From Aralia elata (Eukaryota; Streptophyta; Magnoliopsida; Apiales; Araliaceae): a DNA stretch of 64,000 nucleotides. The notes under the pieces are model-generated. The model searched no databases and had not been told where the DNA came from. It worked only from the letters and a program-made list of their open reading frames with translations. Shown here one piece after another: positions 55,407 through 64,000 of this stretch. Every line of letters begins with the position of its first letter. Within the stretch, counting starts at the first letter, position 1. The stretch spans positions 55,808,746-55,872,745 of the forward strand of contig CM068385.1 in the NCBI GenBank assembly GCA_034770075.1. The letters run 5' to 3'. Both the position numbers and the translations under genes were made by a program.

Positions 55407-57744
55407 TGTAACGACCGAGAATTATACCTAGCTTGTAAATTAGGGTTTTATTGAATAAATGAATTTTTATGAATATTACTCTGTGTTATGTGTTTAAAGG
55501 CCGTATTATGTCCTAGAATGTGTTTACATGTTAGAAATTTATGAATTAGGGTTTCGTATAAAAAAATAAAAATTTTCGAGAAAAAGACGAAAAACATTAT
55601 TCATGCTAAAAACATCTTTTACGTTTTTTTAATTTTTCGAAAGACGTCATAACGTTTATATGATGTCATGAGACATAATATCTAATAAAATTCAAAAACG
55701 AATAACATGGTCTTTCGGTTGTGGATCGGATTACGAAAAGTCAACCGTTGTCAACAAAAGTCAAGGTCATTAATAATCCGTTGGGCTTTGATAATAGGAG
55801 CCCAAATGGAGCTAATGTAGGAGGCCCGAGATAATTTAATCAAGGCCCAAGTTAAATTGTTAAGAAAGCCCAAAGATTGGCCAAAATCAATATTTATTTA
55901 AGCTCAAAACCTAAATGGATCAAAGCGGGTCAACCATGGGTCAATGAGTGGGCAAAGTGGATAGAACAACCCATGTGGGGCCCCTAAGGGGGGTGGGATC
56001 CGACCACATGGGAAGGAGAAGCTTGTTGGGGAAGCTTGATAAAGTTTTCCCCATAAGCTAAGTAAACTATTAAATGCAAAACCCCTAAAGTCTTTGATTG
56101 TCAATTTAACTCAACCATGGTCAAGTTAAGCAAGGGTATGGTTACGAGGATGTGAGAATTATGGGGGATAAACCACACAAGACCAAACCTAAGGAGAATA
56201 CTTATAAACCCTAGCAAAGTTGTCCTAAAGACCAAACTACCCTAACTCTTGCAAATCCTATAAATACAAGCCTTATTCCTTCACAAACTCACTAATTCAC
56301 CAAGTTAAGAAAGAAAACTATACACAATTGTAAGAGAGGCTCATATTTGAAGAAGAAAAGAGGGAGGAAAAGCTAGCCATTTCGTTAGATTAATAAGAAC
56401 AAGCAAGATCATCAAGAAGGTAAAACCCTAACACCATCTCTTATACTTCATACTCAAATTGAAGTGCTTTGTTAGTGGATGTTGGTTATGTGATGATAGA
56501 TCATTGAAGGATCTTGGTGAAATAAGGATGATCGTAGAGGACTTAATACTTACTAGTAAATCCATGCTAAGTGAGAACATTATGATAATAATGAAGCAAA
56601 CCAAGAAAATATGAAAAATGTTATTAATGTTTTTGATAGACAAGTTTAAAACCATCGTTTGCGTGTTAATATTAAAAATATGAAAAGAAGGAAATATACA
56701 TGTGTAAGTATTGTAAATGTTCCAAGTGGAACGGAAATAAAATAAGCTATAACAAAGTTATGAAAAAAAAATCAATAAAAGAGGTTAAAACTTGTTAAAA
56801 GATCAAAACCCTAGCTTGGTACCACTTTGGACCAAGTTAGCAAGTAGATCATGTGTCCGAAAAAATTCTATTTGTTAGGGCTTTTGTAGTTCATGAAAAA
56901 TGTGAGTCGTAGACTCAAGAACGAGCTCAATCCGACTTCGGATGAGCGAGTTCTGGTAATTTGAAAATCTGACGTCAAGAACGTCACTTAACGAGACCAC
57001 GAGGGACTTTTGAGCAAATTTTTAGGCATGTTAAAGGATTAGAAAATTATTCTATTCGGATGAGGTTATAGATAATGTTACGAGCTAGAAATAGGTTCGA
57101 GAAAGGACTCATTCCGATAACGGATAAGGAAGTTACAACATTCGGGAGCGTGTTAGGCGAAACGAAAATTTCAAAAATGATGAAAACATGAAAATAGTTC
57201 CCTGACTGTTGGCGCCGCAGTACCGCTTATAGGGTAAAAAGCTGGCGCCGCAGTGCTGCTAAAGGATCTGGGAAAAAATATGAATGGCGCCGCAGCGCCG
57301 AAAATGAACTAGAATTGGGCGTCGCAGCGCCGGTCCTACACCAAGCCCAGTAAAAAGCTTTTATGCACTCGAGCTTCAGGCGTTCACGTAGGCATGTTAG
57401 GCAAGCATTATGCAACTTGCATGACGTTGTGCCAAGTCTTAAAAACAAAGTTTAATACTAAATTTCGAATAATAGGAAATATTATTCAAAATGAATTAAA
57501 GTAAGTGTAAACCAATTATTTGGCGTCCAATATGTGATTAATTGGTACGTATATGTAAACTTAACTGTGTAGGCCACTCGAAGGGTAAACTAGCATAAAT
57601 TCTAGAAGACGCTTAAGGTAAGTTTTCTAACTTTATTCGATTGTGTTCTTGTAAAGTTTTTATGATATGTTATTATTCATATTTACATAATACTTAAATG
57701 ATTATGTGAATTCCATACTTATGTAAATCTTTTAGTATTTGCAC

Positions 57745-59528
57745 TATTAGGTTTGTATATTACGCGAATATGCAATCAAATTACATAAATAGTGTGGAAG
57801 CGCGATAAAAACGGATTTTAAAATATTTCTTACAAACCATCACCATGATCATCCTTGTGCTCAATTATCAATTAAACAAAAGAGATAGAGAATCAGATTC
57901 GTACCCTCGTAGATCAAAGCTTCCACAGGTACAAGTTTAACTCTAAATCCTTCGTGTTTTCCTTGAATTCCATTGGTTAGATTCCTTCCTTTGATCAACG
58001 TTAGCCACCCAAGTGTTTGGCCTATAGAGGTAATCACCAAGGAATAATACGTATTCAAGAAGATGGGTGTTTGACAAAATCCTAGTTTCTATCTCTATAA
58101 AAATTGTAAGTACTCTCCCAACAATTGGAAAAATCACATCATCCATCTATCATAAGACTTCTCTTATTTATAGATCCAGGTAACCCTCCTAAACTATTTA
58201 GGAATAGTGTTTTAATTTTAATTAAATTCTTTTAATTAATTAAACTCCTAATCCAGTTAGGAATTTATGAGAGTACTTTTATTAATTAATTCTCAAACCC
58301 TTTTAGGAATTAAATAATAATAATAATAATAATAAGACTTCTATTATTAATTTATATTTAATATTTCTAAAATATTAAATAATAAATATTAAGCTATTTA
58401 ATTTATTCTATCTCCGTAGATTAAATTAAATATACTTGACTTGTTATTACGATTATGCCATTTACTTCTTAAATAAATATTTTTCTTTTGCGGTGTGATC
58501 CTTTAAGTTCTCCATATTAAACCGGTTGTGAATAAATCAATTAGAACAATTCTAATTTTATTTAAATAAATAAATTAAACTATTTAATTCATTTAAATAA
58601 ATAATATTTATTCTATAATAAGGGTAAGCCCCCTTAGCGATCAACGACTTTCCAGATAATATAGATTTCAATATTAATCATAAAAGAACCTTTCAGTGAT
58701 TAGTTACTGTACAATTCAATCCTTCTACCATACAATGTCCCAATTAAATATAAGATATGGAATTATTGTCAAGTCTTATTTTATTTAATTATATGCATTT
58801 CGATTCTTAAATGCACAACTCTGATTAATAAAAATTAGAAATACCTTTCTAATTTCATTCTGCTTTGGCCAAAGACTACTGAGTTGTCATTTATCGAATC
58901 ACATAGAACATTCTCTCATTTTACTAGAAGTGGTAGATTATTTGTTGACCATTCACCTATCTCCATGTCCAATTTATTATACCCAATCACACCCTTTGAT
59001 ATACCATAAAGGTCTTAAGGGACATGTCAAAGTATAACTCATCATACACAAGATACTATGATGATCTCAAGTCTAAGGATCACGTGTACTACTATCACTT
59101 AAGGAATTCCTATTGACAAGCAAGTACAACTCCATTAGGTATTCTTTTAGCGAGCCACGTTCAGTGAACTTATTCTCTAATAAGCACCTACATACTAGCT
59201 TTAGTGTCTCCACATAAATGATTATGAGATCAATCATCCTCTTCCTAAGAGTAAGTAAAGTATGTACTAATCTATCTGGATTCACTAATCCCATTTTTAG
59301 TAATCCAACGATTAGGAACGATTTTACTTTGTGAGATATCTAGAATTTAGATCTCATTAGCATGATCACCATCATGATTCTAAAAGCATTTCTCAAAACT
59401 ATGGGTTTGTCACATTTAATATAACAACACCATGTAGATAAAGATAATGCCTTTGATAAATGAATAAGATTACAAAGTATATGCTACATCATATCAAATA
59501 TGATTGGCTTGTGTGCATATTACTTTCA
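57745..59528 (-). mobile_element. Solo LTR of Copia family A
   Basis: 1784 bp from TATTAGGTTTG to TACTTTCA, with the perfect duplication TGCAC (57740-57744 and 59529-59533). Colinear with 10109-11927 and inverted relative to 2296-4117. No polypurine tract or coding DNA is attached, so the element has collapsed to one LTR. Confidence 0.93.
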
Positions 59529-59751
59529 TGCACGAGTATTCAAGCTATGCTATGCATAAACTGTTAAAGCTTTCAAGTTCTATTATTCATGAACTGCGTA
59601 TGATAATTGTCAATGCTATTTGACTCAGCTAGACACATGTTTAAAATATTTTATCGATTGTATTATAAATCTTTGAAATATTATTGGTGTTAAGTAGAGC
59701 TATCCAACTGAATTGTTTCGGTTAGGATTCTAATGCATGTATGAAATGAAC

Positions 59752-62547
59752 TGTGACACCCCAAATCCGGGTACTTAATTTCCACAAGATTTCGTGTTCA
59801 CTATCCAAATACATCACATCACATCTAACTACCCATTCAAATATAAATGAAAACTCTTAATTAAAATAGAAATCTCCCATTAAAGGGTTATAACATCACT
59901 AATAAATAAATTCCAGGTCATCTAACCTTAATAAAACATCAAATGCGGAAACATAATCAAGTCTATTACATAATCATTATATAAACAAATATAATAAGTC
60001 TTCATCACTTGTTTGCTTTGCCTTTGCCCTTACTAGTGGATGACTCATTAACTCTTTCAACTTTACTTGCAATGTTATTATACAAGGGTGAGCAATGATT
60101 GCCCAGCAAGTACAACAACAATAATAATAATAACATGTGAAATAATCAACGGATATTGAATAATCGAAGATTCAGCTTTTGAGTCAAGATTATAAGACAA
60201 GATTCAAAAGAACATCTGAGGGTCTTAAGACTACGAACTATGTCCTAGGTTATCAAGTATTTCTACTTTAAACCTTTAACAGTCGTAAGACTATATGGAC
60301 CTTACTTCTCGTACTTAGGGGGATCAGCCCTTTGTACCATGTATGTGCACAACATCTTAACGCTCACGCGTAAAATAATCCCCTATAAAAGGGTTGTTCA
60401 TCTCAGTTTAACCTCGGAGTCTGCACCAAAGGAAGTTTAGTTTGGATTTACTTCAATAACGCTTTTAGAATTTAGAACGCTCATCAACTATGGACTAGTT
60501 GAATCAATAAGGGTTCGCTAGTCAATCAAGGTTCAATAAAAATGTAATTGATATTCGAGAATCAAAAACTAAATCTCATAAAAAGTACAATTGGATAAGT
60601 TCTGTATAACTGAAGTATTACAAAGAGGAAATTAAAACGTCTCATTGAATCCATGAACTTGAATGGAATAGAAATAATAACTTGGTCGAGTAAGCAATAG
60701 CATTATGAAACATAAATGATAAGAGAATCAATTCAGGAACTTTCGTAATTGAAATCGAGATATTATTACGAAGCTTGCTTTCAACGAAATAATAGATCAA
60801 GGTACTTGCATAAACATAAAAAGTAAGGATAAGATACTTGCTTTCAACGAAATAAAAAGATTAGGAGTAGTAAACTTGCCTTGTGCGTAGATTACAAATT
60901 AAAATACACGTTCCTTAATCAACCTATACATCCGGTTTATAAAGCAGTAACAAAATTAGTTACAGTATTATAAACACTTCAGGATTCATTCACAACAAAT
61001 TTTCATCTTTAATAACTCGATTATTTCTGGTCATCAGTCTCACTTCAGAAGTTGTAAGTCTAATTATAGCAATATCATCCATAAGAATTCCTAAGACTCA
61101 ACGTTAAGATAGGGTTCATCAATCTCCATATTCTATAATCAACAAGTATATACTTAGCATCCAACTCAACGTCTTGGTATTCATTCAAAATATTAATCTA
61201 AGTTTTAAACATGCATAGGGTGACATAGCATAACTACAAAGAAAGAAAAATTTAACATTTCCTACAGTGAGCTCGTCGGGGCGAGAATTCCTTCACAAAA
61301 TCTCTCGTCGGGGCGAGAAATTCCTTCACAGTTATCTCGCCGGGGTGAGAAAACTCAGTTCAATGAGCTCGCCAGGGCGAGCTCCCGCCGGGGCGAGAAG
61401 CTCAGTTCTTTGAGCTCGCCGGGGTGAGAAACATGAAATCTAGATTCTGCAGTTCGCGAAGAACGCAGAAAAATGTCAAATTTGGCCAAAGTTTTTTACA
61501 ATTCACCGATTAAATCACTACCCAATTATCATATATGGTATGAAATCAAAACCCATTCCATAAACAGTGATTTTAACATCACAGACAACCTAAACAACCC
61601 AATTAAAGGCTCAAACATAATTAGTCATCAATTTAACCGATTAATATGCAAAACAGACATCAATTTCCTACATTTAAACCATGTTCGTATACAACTACTC
61701 TGTAAATTTCAGAACTTCATTTAAACACATAATCTCATGGATTTAACTACTCTAAATCACATATAATTCATATAAAACACATTTATGCATGCTTATAAAT
61801 ATCTAACATTAATTTATAAAAATTAAACCATAGAACTTTCTTTACAGAAAACTTGAAATATACTTTCATAGGATAAAAATCTCATAAGAACATAAATTAA
61901 AGTCTAAAATCAAGGAATTACCTCGACTAGTACTTGGATTATGCAACAATTGGATGAAACTTCTTCTCAATTCTCTAATTCCTCTCAATTCTCTGTGTAT
62001 AAACTTTTAGAAACTGATGATAAAATGATGCGTATGTGGCAGAGTGTGGTTGTCAGTTAATCCCATAATGGGTTAACTGACTCTAACCCCCACTAAGGCT
62101 ATGTTTGGTTACTCACTTATTCCTCCTTTCTAATTTATTTTAATAAATAATTTATAATATAGTTCATGTCACATATTTAATCAATTAAATAATCTCATTT
62201 AAATCAATTAAATAGAATAGAATAATTCTACATTAAATCACATAGTACATAAATAAAATTCTCCTTTATTAATAATGACAAATTATTAAATCTCTAATTA
62301 ATATTAAATTAATTAGAAATTACATTATGCTTATTTAAATAATGCATTCAATCTAATAAACTCAATTAAACACATGCTTTAAATATAAAAATTCTCCACA
62401 TCAATTGAATTAATGTAACACATATAATTAAATTAATCTACCACAAATTCATTAATTAATCAATTAATTCAATAATTAAATCATCGAAAAATATTTATTT
62501 AATTCAATAAATATTTAAATTAAATTACAAAATCCTCGTTCGTCACA
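59752..62547 (-). mobile_element. Solo LTR, Tekay-like Gypsy
   Basis: 2796 bp from TGTGACACCCC to TCGTTCGTCACA, with the perfect duplication TGAAC (59747-59751 and 62548-62552). It is the full-length relative of the remnant at 29449-42279. A GC-rich module with repeated CTCGCCGGGGCGAG-like hairpins lies at 61268-61440. Minus orientation is inferred from block order shared with the coding elements. Confidence 0.9.
61268..61440. repeat. GC-rich hairpin module, about six units
   Basis: Variants of CTCGCCGGGGCGAGAA, with inverted arms CTCGCC/GGCGAG, separated by TTCCTTCACA or TCAGTTC. This is the only GC-rich patch in an otherwise AT-rich LTR. No coding frame is maintained. Confidence 0.85.
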
Positions 62548-63233
62548 TGAACACCCTAATAATAGGGAAAAATTTTAGTCGAATATTCCGACAAGGCTAC
62601 AAGCACCTAAATCAAACGCATATAGTCGTTTAAAAGTAAAGTGTTGATCAACATAGAGTACTATAGGCTGATCACCTAGAAGTGCTCGTAAGCATATCTG
62701 TTTGCAGTAGAAATACGGTGAAACCTTTTCATGAATAAAAATAAAGTTCAAGGTCTTATGACCACTTAGTATGTCGTTTCGAAAATTATTTCAAACAAAA
62801 GTAAAGTGTTACTCTGTTTATTCAGTATGTTTCACAACTATAGTTCAGTTGTTGAAGAGATATGACATGATTCCTAATTTTGTTGTTATTGTACTGTTAT
62901 ACTTGCTAATCAATTGAATGCTCATCCTTGCTTTTAAATAAATGTATTCAGTCAAGCTAGAGGTTGCCGAAAGTTCCCAGAGGGAAAGGCAACGTAAAAG
63001 TTAATGAGTAGGATGTTCTTATCCATATATATAATAGTTTAGACTATGATGGAATTATTATTAATATGAATGATGTAATATTTATTAATATTATGGCGTT
63101 AAATGATGTAATGGTTGTAGAACCTAAGATTAGAGTAAGACATATTGTAATAATATAGTAATTACATTTATGTCGATATTATTGTGTTGAATGGGTAGTA
63201 TCGTGACACATTGAACCCGGGTTTAAAGGTAGA

Positions 63234-64000
63234 TGTTGTCCGATTTCACAATCAACAATTACGTGTAAGTATACACGATCAACAAGTAATAAAGTGATAA
63301 GAAAGAGTGTCGAATCCACAGGGATTATTATGCTTAATATTTCCAACTGTCAATCGAAATTATGCCCATTCTATTAAACATTTGCAATTTGATTATTGAT
63401 TGAAACTAATTAAATTAAATACTAACACCAATAACTATCACAAAGGTTGAAATTCAGATTTATTATGATTAAGACTACAATATCCCCAGTTATTTATCAT
63501 AAACCAATCTATCTATGTCTTCCAATTATTCACTTCAATGGAGTTGTTAACAGAAATTCAATTACATTTATAAGCCGTTTTCCAAGTGATCAAATAAATA
63601 TATCTAATCCAATTACTCTACGATATTCCTATGCAAAGTTAAAGGATTAAATTCATTAAGCTCCAATTTCCAATTGTTACATGCAGCAAAGAGATATCCC
63701 TATTCACTTCACTAATCTAATTATTCATCACATGCAAATAATTAAGAATACATGCTATCTTATCTAGTTCTAACCCTAGATTGCATCTTCTGAATTTATC
63801 TAAAGTAATCCGCTAATTGTCGGCCAACAATTAATCAATAAGCATAGAATAAAATAGACAACTCCCATCAATTGAGTAACTAGAATCCAATAAATAGCTA
63901 GTTCATAAATATAATTGGTTCAATTGTAGCCTTAAATAAGAATTTAGTTCATACTGGCAATAAAAACTAGAATACCAAAATAAGTCATCATAATTAATTA
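63234..64000 (-). mobile_element. Athila-like LTR, minus orientation, partial
   Basis: Starts TGTTGTCCGATTTCACAATCAA, the inverse of the end of the solo LTR at 1366-4676 (reverse complement TGTTGGTCGATTTCGCAATC). It continues with ACAAGTAATAAAGTGATAAGA and GTGTCGAATCCACAGGGA, shared with 28119-28210. It runs off the window, so its length, TSD and any internal region are unknown. The ORF at 63447-63650 shows no domain. Confidence 0.75.

Larger units (their letters stand above)
55407..63233 (+). mobile_element. 3' LTR of the outer chromovirus, carrying two solo LTRs, end truncated
   Basis: Begins TGTAACGACCG. TATA box CTATAAATA at 56258-56266, followed by a leader-like stretch (ACAAACTCACTAATTCACC). 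A GC-rich block with four GGCG(C/T)CGCAG units lies at 57205-57340. Nested inside are a Copia solo LTR (57745-59528) and a second solo LTR (59752-62547); without them about 3.2 kb remain. The end (CGTGACACATTGAACCCGGG...) resembles the LTR end before 27243 but stops at 63233, where an Athila-like LTR begins. The 5' LTR is not in the window. Confidence 0.75.

Noticed and set aside
57227..57448. 73-codon minus ORF in the outer LTR
   Set aside because: Created by the GGCGCCGCAG repeat module; no domain.

Overview
The window reads as nuclear, repeat-rich DNA of a flowering plant, probably a eudicot. I could not narrow the species. It is AT-rich and has no bacterial gene organisation. Almost every stretch I can assign belongs to LTR retrotransposons of the plant Ty1/Copia and Ty3/Gypsy lineages, inserted into one another. 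I see no intact host gene, rRNA gene, tRNA gene or CRISPR array.

Layout. (1) 1-10108: an old ORF of the 'putative plant transposon protein' type (I believe PF20167), split by two LTR insertions (1366-4676 and 5654-9683). The first of these carries a Copia solo LTR (2296-4117). (2) 10109 to about 25000: a minus-strand Ty1/Copia element lacking its 5' LTR. Its reverse transcriptase region is interrupted by an 8.6 kb element with 3 kb LTRs and no coding capacity (13575-22205). (3) About 25000-29541: a mosaic of broken LTRs, including two Athila-like LTR ends in inverted orientation. (4) 29542-39987: a structurally complete but coding-dead Ogre/Tat-type Gypsy element with TSD ATAAT, a tRNA-Arg primer site and a 1.8 kb block of tandem repeats before its 3' LTR. 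It sits inside an LTR remnant (29449-29541 plus 39993-42279). (5) 42280-63233: a plus-strand chromovirus (Tekay-like Gypsy) whose C-terminal integrase/chromodomain region is split by a second, minus-strand Tekay-like element (44333-55081, TSD CCTCC). Its 3' LTR, starting at 55407, carries a Copia solo LTR (TSD TGCAC) and another solo LTR (TSD TGAAC). (6) 63234-64000: the start of an Athila-like LTR that runs off the window.

Relations between parts. Insertion order can be read from the nesting and from eight target-site duplications that I located by eye (two with one mismatch or degenerate LTR ends). The non-coding 8.6 kb element shares its initiator-Met-tRNA primer site and a long LTR block with the coding Tekay element at 44333-55081. 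That makes it a candidate non-autonomous partner of that lineage. All gag-pol copies seen here carry stop codons or frameshifts, so nothing in the window looks autonomous today.

Most worth a second look: an old ORF whose 422-codon frame is exactly continuous once two insertions are subtracted; LTRs in two unrelated elements that appear to contain a fossil primer-binding site; GC-rich hairpin modules recurring in LTRs of different lineages, including an identical 17-mer; and the nested tandem arrays of the Ogre-type element. I did not find evidence for a new enzymatic system.
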